Shown: positions 45,481 through 56,775 of the stretch, one piece after another
Layout: each line of letters begins with the position of its first letter
How positions within the stretch are numbered: position 1 is the stretch's first letter
Source of the DNA: Takakia lepidozioides
Taxonomy: Eukaryota; Streptophyta; Takakiopsida; Takakiales; Takakiaceae
Length of the DNA stretch: 64,000 bases
Direction: 5' to 3'
NCBI GenBank assembly: GCA_030704615.1
Contig: CM060733.1
Span: forward strand, 57,040,001-57,104,000
The notes under the pieces: generated by a model
The model's database searches: none
The model's input: only the letters and a program-made list of their open reading frames with translations
What the model was told of the DNA's origin: nothing
Position numbers and translations under genes: made by a program

Positions 45481-45529
45481 CTGCAGCTTGATAGGGAAAA
45501 TCTTCTTCTCTCTCTGCAGTATCGTTGTC

Positions 45530-46400
45530 TCAGGGAAACTGTAAGTGCACATTAGGGTCAGCCGGTGTTGATACAGGATGTGCATCTGTAAAGCCAAACT
45601 TGGCTAAAATCTTTAGAATGTAGTGTAGTTGATCGATGTAGATCATCCTCAGTTCCCTGTTGCGTGTGATGTGAAGCCCAACGTAACAATCTGCATCTCC
45701 TGTTGTTACCTCAAAAACTTGGTTCAAATAATCAACCATGTCTATGAGTTCATTTTTGTCTGCTGCACTCCCCAGCCCATCATCTACAAATATTGTTGTG
45801 ACAAGCTTATGAGGATTGGGACGATAGTAGATGCATGAATCGGCAGAACTTAACTGTAATCCATATTTCACCAGGAGATTGTCGAACTTCGTATTCCACG
45901 CTCGAGATGCTTGCTTTAACCCATACAAACTCTTAAGTAACCTGCACACTTTAGTTTCCTGGCCAGGTACCAAGAATCCTTCAGGTTGCTCCATGAATAT
46001 CTCCTCGTTCAGATCTCCATGCAAGAAAGCAGTCTTTATGTCGAACTGCACTATTTTCAAATCATCTGCTGCTATTATGGACAGCAGGGGTCCTGATGGA
46101 ATCGTACTTTGCCACGGGGGCAAAAGTCTCATCGTAATCCACCCCATACTGTTGTGAATATCCCTTTGCCACAACACGAGCCTTGAACTTATCAACAGTT
46201 CCATCTGACTTGGATTTGATTTTAAATATCCACTTGCACTTGATAGCAGCTCTTCCTTCCGGTAGGTTTTCCAATTTCCAAGTAGAATTCTTGAGCAGTG
46301 ACTGGAATTCGTCATTCATGGCGGCTTGTCATTTCTTCCTCTTCGGAGACATCATGGCTCCCTGGTAAGTCATTGGTTCATTAGGAAGTAGAACAAAATT
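45530..46400 (-). pseudogene. copia-2 reverse transcriptase
   Basis: FQSLLKNSTWKLENLPEGRA, IKCKWIFKIKSKSDGTVDKF and KARVVAKGYSQQYGVDYDET start the domain. After a shift near 46090 it continues IVQFDIKTAFLHGDLNEEIF (first catalytic Asp), [16 protein letters not shown] and FVDDGLGSAADKNELIDMV (FVDD in place of YVDD). A further shift at about 45530 separates it from RNase H. Confidence 0.88.
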
Positions 46401-47360
46401 TGTCATTCTTGCGAATGATGGGTGATTGCTGATCCAGTCACCATATCTTTGTGGTGGATTTTGAGGTCGACATGCAACTTCTGTACACGCAGCTTCTGTA
46501 CGTTCTTCGACACCTTCCAAGACTACCTCAAGTCCATGTATAGGTACCATCGGTGCTTGCATATTTTCTTCTGCCAGTACAATACTGTCAGGTCCAGGAA
46601 GAACATATTCATCATGCTCGTCATGCTCACCATGCTCTTCACACATTATCACATGATCATCATGAATCTCTGGTATAATAACACTTGATCCTTCAGCAGC
46701 AGACTCTTGTTCATGTAGTACCTCTGGGATTGACATTTCGTCAAACAAGACATCTCTAGTAACTACAATCTTCTTGTGCTCAATGTCCCATAGTCGATAC
46801 GCCTTTGACTCTTTGTCAAATACCCTCATATGGCCAATATCTTGCTTCTCTCCGCACCATGCCTCAAGTGGAGTCATGTTATCAAAAATTCTTATTCCTG
46901 TGCGATTCAGCACATACACTGCAGTATGAATAGCTTCTGCCCAAAGCTTAGGGTCTACATTTTTTGAAAGCATCATACATCTCACACTCTCCACAATTGT
47001 TCTATTGTCCCTTTCTACTACACCATTTTGCTCTGGTGTGTAGGGAGCAGTGAGTTCCTATCGTATCCCATGCTCTTCCAGAAGTGCTTTGAGTTTGTTT
47101 GACATAAACTCTCCGCCTCTATCACTTTGTAGCTTCTTTATGTCATTTCCAGTCTCTCTCTTAGACTCTGTAATTAGCTGCTTGAAAGATTCATATACTT
47201 CACTGTTGTGCTTCACACAATATAGCACTCTGTAACTGCTATGATCAACTTTGAAGAGTATGAAGTGCCTTGCTCCTCCTAGAGAAGTGAGATTCATTGT
47301 GCACACGTCAGCATGATAAAACTCTCCCGGTACCTGAGATCTTTTTCTGGTTTGGTTCAC
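46329..47360 (-). pseudogene. copia-2 integrase
   Basis: FYHADVCTMNLTSLGGARHF and KKLQSDRGGEFMSNKL give two catalytic acids. HGIR is followed by TAG at 47058-47060, and the same frame continues LTAPYTPEQNGVVERDNRTI with the catalytic Glu, then VYVLNRTG and PLEAWCGEKQDIGHMRVF. Between the Arg and the LTAP the family normally has Gln-Glu, so CAG to TAG is the likely change. Confidence 0.88.
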
Positions 47361-47369
47361 CGGAAATGG

Positions 47370-47545
47370 TTGGATGAATCTTTCCTAACGCACAGCCTTC
47401 GCAGAAAGGAAGTTGAGACTCTAGATCACTTATCAGCATACCTCCCACTACTTGTGATTTTTCCATTCCTTTAATCATCCCTTCACTGATATGTCCCAGG
47501 CGGTCATGCCAAACCTTCAAAGAAACTCCTTTTTCGGGTTCTTCA
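47370..47545 (-). pseudogene. copia-2 pre-integrase HHCC domain
   Basis: SLKVWHDRLGHISEGMIKGM and LPFCEGCALGKIHP have the two His and two Cys of the domain ahead of integrase. The part upstream of SLKVW (EEPEKG...) overlaps the CACTA boundary. Confidence 0.8.
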
Positions 47546-48970
47546 TGGCATGCCGGCAAAGAAGGGAGTGGCTACAAAAAGAGATTCTCTCGGTGTTAGA
47601 AAGGAGCTTGAGAAGCAGGGTCGCATGCGCCATCTATGGGCCAAACAAAATGGAGTGGACCCAAATAGTGTTGTACAGTGGAAGTATATGCGCGCACCTT
47701 GGCAATGGATAAAGGAAGAATACAAGAAAGTGATAGCCACCATAAGTGCTGTCCGAACACCAACTGGTTATGGGTCATCCCTCCGTACGAAGTTCAGCGA
47801 AGAAGACGGGGTCCATGATTTGAAGTCTCATGACTACCACAATCTATTGCAAGACATCTTGCCCATTGCAGTACGTGGGACATTGACTCCCGAGGTTCGT
47901 GAGACAATCTATAGATTGGGAGGCTTGTTCCGGTGGATTTGCTCCAAAGAGTTGGAAGAAGCAGATTTTCCACGCATAAAGAAGGAGGCGGCGGAGGTAA
48001 TGTGTATGTTGGGATGCACCTTCCTCCCTCCTTCTTTGACATCCAAGTGCACTTGGTAGTATACTTAGTGGAAGAGGCTTCGATTGCCGGCCCCGTTCAT
48101 TCTCGGTGGATGTACTTCCTTGAGCGTTATATGAAGACTTTGAAAGGATTTGTAAGACAAATGGCGCACCCAGAGGGTAGCATGACGGAGGGATATACGT
48201 TGCAAGAAGCTATGTTCTATTGCACGGAGTACATGACAAGAGTGGATGAGGAAGCCTCTTGGATGTGGAAGGAAGAGGAGGATGCACGAACCAATGACAT
48301 CGTTTTGCCCAAAAAATCGAAGAGGGTAAAATTGCCGACCTTGGTGACTGAGCAAGCGCATGACTTCATACTGAAGAACACCCCATCCATACATGAGTGG
48401 GAGGCAAGATACAATAATCTTGTTCAACAACCAGAGGAGGAGACGCTTGCATGGAGGCGGAGCCATCCAAGGCCGGTTACTAGACGCCCACGACGAGGAG
48501 CGAGCCGCCGGAATGTTCCTTCACAAAATTTGCCCATGGAATTGCAGCCTCTAAGTTCATTCCAACAGTGGCTTCGGACTTCAGTTTATGACGTTGTTGC
48601 TCAAGGAGAGGTGGTTTCAGATTTGGTGCAAGACATTGCAAGGGGGCCCTCTCAATTCGCGACCTCATACACGGCGGTTTGGGTTCACGGTTGTCATTTC
48701 CGCATTCGTGCTCTTGACATGAAGCGCAAAACAACATTTGATTCTGGTTTGTGTGCCATATATTGGCAAGACTCCGTGTGGGGCAAGGGAGATACACGAC
48801 CTGCTATGAGCAAATTTGAGTACATTGGAGAGCTTGAGAGCATACTTCAACTTCAGTATACAAGGTACCGGCCTCTTCTCTTCAAGGGAAGGTGGTTCCA
48901 GCCACATCTTGTGGGGCCCTCCGCAACACTAGTGCCAGATGATTGTTGTCATGGTTTTAGTCATGGTTAA
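47535..48970 (+). pseudogene. CACTA (EnSpm) TNP2 C-terminal region, DUF4218-like
   Basis: TNP2 is the CACTA transposase. LHGMPAKKGVATKRDSLGVR marks the end of the core. LKSHDYHNLLQDILPIAVRG, GLFRWICSKEL and EAAEVMCMLGCTFLPP start DUF4218; after one shift near 48030 PSFFDIQVHLVVYLVEEASI, GPVHSRWMYFLERYMKTLKG and FVRQMAHPEGSMTEGY complete it with the CTEYM end. SYTAVWVHGCHFRIRALD and GLCAIYWQDSVWGKGDTRP follow at 48670-48790, resembling DUF4216. The catalytic core upstream is absent because copia-2 abuts. Confidence 0.85.
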
Positions 48971-49312
48971 CTAGAATCACCTACTTCTAGTTAACTAGGA
49001 CATTTTGGATATTTATATTTGTATTTTGTGTGTTGGGACTTCATTTGGTCTCACATGCCAAGTGAGGTGTCAAACTCACTTGGGACATGGGGGATGGGTT
49101 TTCCCCTTGTGAGTGTTGAGGAGGGCTCATCTTCTTGTAGTTGAGCCTCCATAAGCCTCTCCCACCTCCATAGCTCTAGGTATTGAGAGGGAGTGTGGTG
49201 AGGGCTTTGTAGGATAGATTCCTTTAGCAAAGGTGCCATTGGCTTGACTTAGTTTATGTGATTGAGTGGATTCATGAGTGGAGTGTTTCTATCGTGTTTT
49301 CACTTCCATTAT
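48971..49312. other. 3' flank of the CACTA fragment
   Basis: No coding sequence recognised; contains GTTAACTAG words repeated at 48967 and 48991. Confidence 0.4.
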
Positions 49313-50100
49313 CACTACAAAAAGATCACCTTATGCTTGTGAGTGCGGAGTGTAAGGGTTAGTTTAGCACTTGTGTGTTGGAGAGAGCTTGGTAGAGAGC
49401 TCTTGTGTTGCAAGGTGTTGCAGGTGTTGCAAAGGAAAATCTTTGTGACGTGGAGAACATGGATGTTAGGGTTTGAGAAGCATTACTTTGCTCTATAGAG
49501 GTGGAGAGCTTAAGGAGAGAGCTCTTGTATCACAAAGCTTGCATGGTTTTGCAAGGTAAGTGCTTGTATGTGCACTAAGGGTTTGAGAGCTTGGAAAAGA
49601 GCTATTGCATCACAAGAGAAGCGTCTTGTGTGTGGAGAAGATAGACACTAGGGTTTCAAAAGCAAGCTCTAGTACTTGTTCATGGTGTGAAAGAGAAGCC
49701 AAAGAGCGGCACATGCTTGGGTTGGAATAGAAGGAGTACAACAAGGGTAGCTTGAGGAGCATTGAGTAGCTCAAGAGAAGCTAAGAAGTGATGTTCTATC
49801 CATGGTGAAATGAAGCCAAGTGGGGTTTTATTTTGTTGACAAACAAGCAAGCAAAGGTGGCGCTAGAAAGGAATGCTTTTGCTAGTTCTATAAGTTCTTG
49901 GATTGCTCTTGGTGAAGCAAGTGATTGACCAAGCAAGTGACGCATGTGTGGAGCATGCTTTCCAAGTGTGGCTTCCAATTCAAGCTTGAGGAGAGCTAGA
50001 AGGTGAAGTGAGCAAGTTCATTCTTTGTGTATGAGGTGGTGCATGTTGTGGAAGAAAAGCCAAGGAGCTACATAGGCTAGGGCTTGAAGACAACAAAAGC
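49313..50100 (+). mobile_element. CACTA-like tip and subterminal repeat region
   Basis: CACTACAAAAAGATCACC at 49313 matches the canonical CACTACAAnAAA end of CACTA elements. It is followed by degenerate direct repeats: GAGAGCTTGGTAGAGAGCTC (49383), GAGAGCTTAAGGAGAGAGCT (49504) and GAGAGCTTGGAAAAGAGCTA (49586), each followed by TTG(T/C).T...CA. CACTA ends carry such repeats as binding sites. The matching TTTGTAGTG end was not found, and the tip points away from the transposase fragment, so a second, deleted element is possible. Confidence 0.35.
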
Positions 50101-50111
50101 AACCACTTGCC

Positions 50112-50325
50112 CATCATACCCTTTTGTAATCAGTGTATGGAACCCCTCTACCCAACATACACTTTGTGAACAGAGTATGGGCCCCCTCTGCCCAACATAC
50201 GTTTTGTGAACAATGTATGGGCTCCCTCTGCCCTACCATACTCTTTTGTTAACAAGGTATGGATACAAGTGGAGAGACTTTGCCTACCATACGTGTTTAT
50301 TAAAAGTGTATGACATCTAGGGTGT
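50112..50325. repeat. About 41-bp tandem array of hairpins, 4-5 copies
   Basis: CATAC starts units at 50115, 50156, 50196, 50237 and 50288 (spacings 41, 40, 41, 51). Each unit places CATAC and GTATG as inverted arms around TTTTGTGAACA-type centres; in the third unit CATACGTTTTGTGAACAATG followed by TATG is nearly self-complementary. Spacers are CCCCCTCTGCCC-like. Confidence 0.92.
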
Positions 50326-50515
50326 ATCTGGAGGAGTATTGCCTTTGGGGGTCCTTTGAGGAGCTTTTGTAAGACACTTGAAGAGCTCTTGAAGGGGTCT
50401 CTAGAGGACTATTTGGAGGACTATTGGCAGGATCCAGCATTGATGTCAGATAACAAAAGACCTAAAGCTGGGGAGATTTTTGACAGGGAAAAATGCGAGA
50501 AGATGGAGGAGAGGC
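50326..50515. other. Spacer with short plus-strand frame
   Basis: A 105-codon plus-strand frame (50356-50673) is mostly the antisense of the methyltransferase tail; not supported as a gene. Confidence 0.4.
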
Positions 50516-51742
50516 TCACGAAGGAATACAATGATGTATTTCCATTCGGATTCGAGAGTACCTTCCTTGTGAAGGTTTCCATGATGGAACTAGCTCCAAG
50601 GAGCATGGTTTACTGTCCCAAATCAACCCAGGACCATTGTCTCGAAAAGCATGGGACGAGGGAAAGCTCATGAGCGTAGGCAAGGCCGCACGTGGCTGCC
50701 CCACTCGATTTACCACCTAGAGGTGGACGGTCATCATGTCCGCAACCCTCTGTGGTTGCCTCCCTTGGTCCAAAATGCCCTCAACGGTGAAATTGGGTGG
50801 CCGTTGAATGGAATCGTATGCTCTCTTGAGCAGCTCTGGTGGTGCAAGATTGGTCCACCATAATCGAGGTCGATGCGCTCGTGATCCCACCGCTGTTGCA
50901 TCCAATAGCACCGCCGATCCAATCCAAGACCGCACCTGATGCACACTTGGCCATAACCTGGCCCGAGAGTCCCCCATAAGAGGAACATTCTCCAAGATAT
51001 AGGCTAGAGGTTGCACTTGCCTCGTCTGCAAGTCACGCAACACTCTCAACATCTCCCAAAACAAATGCGATCATGCATCATGCAAGCCATTCCCATGACC
51101 TGCGGGAGAGTGTCCTTGGCAAGGCCATCCAGCTATCACCTAGTCAATGGCACCATGCCGGTCCAAATCATCCGCCCCCAGTAAGGTAATGTCTGTTGGC
51201 AAGGCCTTTTGATACCCTTGAATTGCTGAGAGAGGCAACAACTCAGGATACCGATGTGTGAGCAAGACGATGTGGCGCATAGAAATACGCCAAGCTATCT
51301 CATCCTTCTCCACATACAAGTACTTGCATACTTTAATTCCAACTTGCAACACTCCTGCAAGCCCAGTGCTCATGCCTCCAAACAGGTCTAGCAAACAAAT
51401 CCCTAAGTCAGGTGGTTGCCAGGTAATGGGCACTGTATCCAAAGGAACTAACTGAGGAGGTCCAGGTGATGTCACTGAACTCCCCTCACTCACCAATGGA
51501 TAGGCCTCCTGCCATGCTTGGTGCACACACTCGCATGTTACTCGATGCAAATTCCTAACAGTACCCCACAGTGGAATATTAACAGACACATGAGGAAGCA
51601 AATCAGCCTTGTATGCCAATTGTTTGTCCTCATCGGGTGGTGGCCTATCATCCGCATGGCCATTGCCATCCAAGAGTTCACCACCCCAAGCCACCACCCC
51701 TGAGAATGCAGCCAATGTGGGCATCATGTTCATATGATCCAC
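50516..51742 (-). pseudogene. Cytosine-5 DNA methyltransferase relic
   Basis: One minus-strand frame of about 400 codons holds just three stops: TAG 51140-51142, TGA 51071-51073 and TAG 50717-50719. Motif I LLDLFGGMSTGLAGVLQVGI (about 51400-51340) binds SAM. Motif IV GWPCQGHS has the catalytic Cys at 51119-51121. ILENVP is motif VI (about 50992) and HRPRLWWTN is motif VIII-like. RVGQPRAALPTLMSFPSSHA plus GPGLIWD form the C-terminal part. The order I-IV-VI-VIII is canonical rather than the permuted order of plant DRM. The family matches DNMT-like genes carried by retroelements in several eukaryotes (de Mendoza and colleagues described such capture), but no reverse transcriptase is adjacent here. 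The stop at 51071 is a CGA-to-TGA type change by context. Confidence 0.8.
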
Positions 51743-52640
51743 CGCTACATTCCCAATGTTGAAAAACTAAACTACTCTATGGTTTTTCTTGATCCTGCCT
51801 CTTTCCTTCTTTTATGACAGCCGGGTTTATGATGGCTTGTGTGAGAGACACCATCTGTTTTCCAGGCACTAGTTTGCTTTGCTTACCTTATGGTAGTTGG
51901 AAACAATTTGAGAGGTTGCAAGGAACTGTTTGTTGCAGCTATTCTGGTACCCATGTTGACCCCTGTTATGTTCCAACCCGATGGCTTTGTTAGCTAAATG
52001 CTTAGGCCAGGGTATGGTGAAGATTCTGCCTGTGGATATTCGGCTGACAATGAAATATGGCAGCAATATATAACTGAGGCAGCCAGGGTGGTCAAGTGGA
52101 AATACCCCCTGGACATGGTGTAATGACATGGTCAAATGTGGAATGATGTGAAGGGTGTACTGACAGTATCATATACTGTCACAGGATGTGTATGCAGTCA
52201 TTTATCTTTACCTTGTTGTGTCATGAACTTTGATTTTCAGCTCTAGCAAGAAATAAAGGTATAGGGGTAGTCTGGAAAACTTACCAGATATATCCACCTT
52301 CCCTGTGGGGGCAAGATGTGCTGCAGACTAGTCTAAACCAATACTAGCAGGGCAAGGTATTTAAAATATGTGATGTCCAAGTGTTCTTTTTGTTCTCTCT
52401 GATTTCTTAAAAAAACCCTCCATGACACACATGGGGTTTGAATAAGTATGCTTGGATTACAGTTTGCGGACAGTAAATCTGTATGACCATTTGACCTGCA
52501 ACACATCAAGGCCAAAATATGGCCAAGTACCCGCCATCCCACCCAGACCTCTGAATGTATATCCCTGATCATGACTGGGGGTCAATCAGCATCAGTGGCA
52601 TACTCTTTGGGTTATGAATAATACTGACATGACACATTAC
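51743..52640. other. No gene recognised
   Basis: Spacer between the methyltransferase relic and copy B of the DUF7869 element; short frames only. Confidence 0.4.
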
Positions 52641-52882
52641 TGTGCATGGAACCCTATTTTAACTAATTCTGGACTTTTGGCTTAAATCCGGACCAAACTT
52701 AATATGTATTTGAATTAAAATTAATTCAAAATTTGTTAATAATATCTTGGATAGTAATGTGTGATTGAACTTTGTGAAATTACAAGTGATGTCATACTTG
52801 CTTCAAAATGTAACATATAAGATGTCCATTTGACATTGAAGTGCTTGTGAAGTTGCAGTGTAACTCAACAATTCATTGAACG

Positions 52883-52898
52883 TCGACTGGGAAGTCGA
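52883..52898. repeat. Subterminal palindrome, left side of copy B
   Basis: TCGACT-GGGA-AGTCGA with GAACG in front; same position as 3275-3300 in copy A. Confidence 0.5.
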
Positions 52899-53149
52899 AT
52901 GATGTAATATTACATTATGTTACAATCACGATAAACAAATGTGTCGAATCGAACATGGGATAGACTCATAGTACTCTACCATACTTGATATAAGATGATG
53001 GTAATTTTGATTGAATCTTCATGTTGACAAGCACAATATTCATAGACAATGCCATTGGAATGATGTTTTGGGTGTGAGAAGGGTAGTAAAATATTAAAAT
53101 AGTGTGAACATTAGGAAGATGACCTACTAGGGCAGTAAAATAAGGTTTG

Positions 53150-54310
53150 GGGTGTAACTAGATATATTAAGTGCAATAAGGTCCAAGTTTGTGGTGACTC
53201 GGAGAAGGGTTTAGGGTTTTAAAGGGTTTAGGATAGAAAGAGAGAAACAAATATGGACGACTCTAAACCTCTGTAGAATGTAAAAATGTAAGGGGAATTT
53301 GATATCCATGTAATCATTCTATCATACGTTATCCAACTTGAAAATTAAAGAAAACATTAAGAGAATGATACAAAATTTACAAGAGGTAACATGGTAGTAC
53401 AATAAGGTTTGGAGTTTATTATAAGTAGGATACTACATTAAGGTTTTTGGTATATGGTAAAAGTAATGGTTTAGGGTGCTAAGGTCACGCTTAAGCTTGG
53501 GTAAAGGATTATTAAGGGAAGGGTAAAGGGAAGGGTAAGGGTTTAGGGTTTGGATTTAGGGTAGAAAGGGACAAACAAATATGGAAGACTCACACATGGT
53601 AGTACAATAACTTGGTTTGGAGTGTAAGTAGGGTAGTTACACACTAACCTGGTTTTTGGTATATTATGGTAAGAGTACTAATGGTTTAGGGTAGTAAGTG
53701 TCAGGCTTAAGCTTAGGGTAAGGATTAAGGGAAGGGTAAAGGGAAGGGTAAGGGTTTAGGGTTTGGATTTAGGGTAGAAAGGGACAAACAAATATGGAAG
53801 ACTCACACATGGTAGTACAATAACTTGGTTTGGAGTGTAAGTAGGGTAGTTACACACTAACCTGGTTTTTGGTATATTATGGTAAGAGTATTAATGGTTT
53901 AGGGTAGTAAGTGTCAGGCTTAAGTTTAGAGTAAGGATTAAGGCCAGGGTAAAGGAATGGTTAAGGATTTAGGGTTTGGATTTAGGGTAGTTCAAAGGGA
54001 CAAATAAATATAGAAGACTCACACATGGTAGTACAATAACTTGGTTTGGAGTGTAAGTAGGGTAGTACACTAACCTGGTTTTTGGTATATGGTAAGAGTA
54101 ATGGTTTAAGGTAGTAAGTGTCAGGCTTAATCTTAGGGTAAGGATTAAGGCCTGGGTAAGGGTTTAGGGTTTGGATTTATGGGAGTACACAAAGGTTTTT
54201 GGTATATGGTAAGAGTAATAGTTTAGGGTACTAAGTGTCCGGCTTAAGCCTATGGAAGGGTTAAGGGAAGGGTAAAACGAAGGGTAAGGATTTAGAGGTG
54301 ATGGTAAAGG
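53150..54310. repeat. 213-216-bp units rich in telomere-like TTTAGGG
   Basis: GACAAACAAATATGGAAGAC-type words recur near 53575, 53788 and 54003 (spacings about 213-216 bp), with diverged copies at 53245 and 54322. Each unit contains GGTTTAGGGTTTGGATTTAG, GGGTAAGGGTTTAGGG and AAGGGAAGGGTAA runs plus a unique stretch (GGTAGTACAATAACTTGG). Confidence 0.85.
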
Positions 54311-54711
54311 TATAAATGGACAAACAAATATAGAAGACTCGCACTCACTAGAACGAGACATTGCAAAAAAACATTTAGACCGGATTGGAAAAGAAAGAAT
54401 CCAGGGGTTGTGCCAGCATTTGTTTTTTGGGTACATTGTCTATTTTGTAAGCCATAATCCCCCATGTCACAAATATATGTAGATGAACAGAATGTACAGC
54501 AGTGCAGAGTCCAACACAGCAAAAAGAAAATAGATGAACGTCCACTGCCCACTCGAGGTGCATTGCGACAGAAAAAGAAGACAGGAAGGATCACCCAAAG
54601 CAAACACGAAGGGAAGAAGCGTAAAGAAATTTTTATATCTTAAAATGAAAGACCGGAAATAACCTCAACATTTAGTCCATGGATGGAAAATGGTTCGCAA
54701 GAAGGAAACCT
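54311..54711. other. 3' region of copy B gene
   Basis: Contains a 103-codon minus-strand frame (54292-54603) aligning with 5196-5426 of copy A and GAACGTCCACTGCCCACTCG at 54536, a CCACTG-type half palindrome also seen at 5357. Confidence 0.4.
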
Positions 54712-56560
54712 TTAGGTATCTGGCTGAAGGTTAGCAACCTCCAAATTCGCGCGCGCCTTCACTGCTTCCACCGCTGTAATTCTCTTAGTGCTATTTCTTG
54801 TCGTATTTTTTTGTGGCGGCATTGTCCACACGACATTGTTCACGTGGATCCATTGAGCAGGATTTGACGGGTTGTACTCCCAAACTTTTGACCAACAGTC
54901 CCTGTACCTCTCAAAGTCTGAGGGGTTACCTCCTTTCTTCGGTCTCCACCACTCCACCTTCACTTTCTTAAAATTAGGATCTTCTCTTTCTCGGATGTCA
55001 TCTGAAATTGCCATTCCCATCCAGACCGGGCACGCCATTGGGTCATGAGGGCGAACGAGCACAAAAAACCCTTCTCAATATCCTTGAACGGATTCAAGGG
55101 TATCCTTGGACGCTCACACCTAGGGCCACAGTAAGGTTCTGGAACTTCATCCTCATCTTCCATATCTTCCAGTATCTGTGGCTGGATGCCATCCTTCCGA
55201 TGGTTTGAGGACCAATTTGTTTTCGGCCAAAATCCCTCAAGAAGCTGAATACGATCCGGAATGTCCTGCATTGGCTTATCAAGTTTGGCGAGAATATTTC
55301 CCCAGTATTGGTCATATTGTTCCATCACACCCCGGTAATGATCGTCAAGCAACATTCCTTTGGTCCAAAAATCTTTGTATTTCTTAATACCACTTTTTAT
55401 GAATGACTGTTTTTCTGAGGAGTCGTCCCCGACTCCCCATATCGGTCTTCTTGGAACGGCATCTGGTTCTCCTTCAGGGAGATATGGAGTCCCATCAGGA
55501 TTGGACTTCCACATCTTAACGCTGGAGTTTGTAGGAAGCCACTCCGAATCAGTAGCTGACTTCTTGTACTTCATAACGGGCCAGCCATCCGCATCCTTAA
55601 AAAATCAAAAGACGTGCATCTCTGAAATCCCGACCAAAGCCTTCTTTCCATCATGAATACAACCCTTAACAAACTTCTTGAAGTCAGGACCCTCCTGTGT
55701 GATTTGAGGAATGAATTGCATATCTTGGGAGATCATGAATGACCTCATCAAATCCGGAAGAATGTAGGTGCTGCGTTCCTTTAGTTTCTTCAAGAGATAG
55801 CTAAAGAATCCGTCAATATCCTCATGGGTGTGCCCGACCATGAGAAAACCAAGCTGGATCTCTTCAAAGACATCTTTGGCAGTGAGGAGGGATAGGAAAG
55901 CAAGCATCCATCTGTTCTTATTGTCCTTGGAGAAGTTGTCCATCTGCAAATAAAGTCGTCTAGGAAGTGGTCGAGCACCACGTTTATCGTGCGGCCTACA
56001 GTGTTTCAGAGCCTCCAAACATCTCGATTTACCTCTCATGAGCGTTTCAAAAAAATCATTTTGAACTTCAGTGTCGAAAATGTTCTTGGATTCCCGACAT
56101 GTCAGCTTTTCGAGTTGGCGCAGGCACCGAGCCAGCGACCCAATTGTGAAGTTTGAATTGCTTTTCCATAACTCAAGGGAAAATTGAGCGTAAGCTCCAT
56201 CTCCGTGTCCGTGCGTAACCATTCCTGTCAATGAGACAAACAACTGACCCAATCCGGAGACCATCTTGTTCGTCGTCTGTAGCCTCGGAATAGCCGTTTT
56301 CCTATGATCCATCTTATCATGAATAATACATAGGAACTCCTCCGGAACCATAACGGACTCATTCCTCCAGCTATGGTACAGCCTTCTGCATGACTCTTGA
56401 TGCCTCAAGTGCAAATCAAGCGCCCGCTTATGTGCGACCTGTTCGGAACTCCTCTTAATCGACTTCTTGATCAAGTCCTTAAACATCTCACATTTTGTGC
56501 ACTTAGCAAAGGTGCTTCCTATTTTCCGAACCTCCACGTTAGGAAATATTCGATTCCGTA
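54712..56560 (-). pseudogene. DUF7869-type transposase-like gene, catalytic part, copy B
   Basis: Frame from about 56560: GSTFAKCTKCEMFKDLI, then EEFLCIIHDKMDHRKTAIPR with the first Asp, THGHGDGAYAQFSLELW, RRLYLQMDNFSKDNKNRW with the second Asp, and GFLMVGHTHEDIDGFFSYL with the Glu/Asp cluster. A TGA at 55605-55607 falls where copy A has Arg; the same frame continues FFKDADGWPVMKYKKSA. A one-base loss near 55070 shifts into LVRPHDPMACPVWMGMAISD, EWWRPKKGG and the end at 54712. The D-D-E-like layout and GHTHEDID are hallmarks of DUF7869 proteins, which I take to be RNase H-fold transposases. Confidence 0.7.
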
Positions 56561-56775
56561 TACGGCTTATAGCTGGCTACGAGACTCCTTTCAAACCGAG
56601 CAGTCTGTTTGTCTGCACCCCAACTCCCCAACAATGTCAACGTCCACTGGGCAGTGGAGGTTCTACAAAGTGGAAAAACAAGAAATCATGATGGCATCAA
56701 AAAGAATAAAATCATCCACAATATTTTGAAAAACGAAAGGGGACAACGAATAAAAGTCACCTCGTTGGACTCCTC
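56561..56775 (-). other. Probable intron containing a palindrome
   Basis: Separates the two coding blocks, which lie in different frames. The acceptor side is readable up to VYGIEYFLT. AACGTCCACTGGGCAGTGGA at 56639-56658 (palindrome CCACTGGGCAGTGG at 56644-56657) lies inside. Confidence 0.4.

Larger units (their letters stand above)
44257..47545 (-). mobile_element. 5'-truncated Ty1/copia (copia-2)
   Basis: Minus-strand order is pre-integrase HHCC, integrase, reverse transcriptase, RNase H, polypurine tract, LTR. Gag, protease, primer site and 5' LTR are missing; the sequence switches to a CACTA fragment at about 47540. It is a different lineage from copia-1, as sequence and LTR ends differ. 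Confidence 0.85.

Noticed and set aside
50356-50673. 105-codon plus-strand frame ahead of the methyltransferase tail
   Set aside because: Its second half is antisense to the conserved methyltransferase C-terminus and it has no motif.
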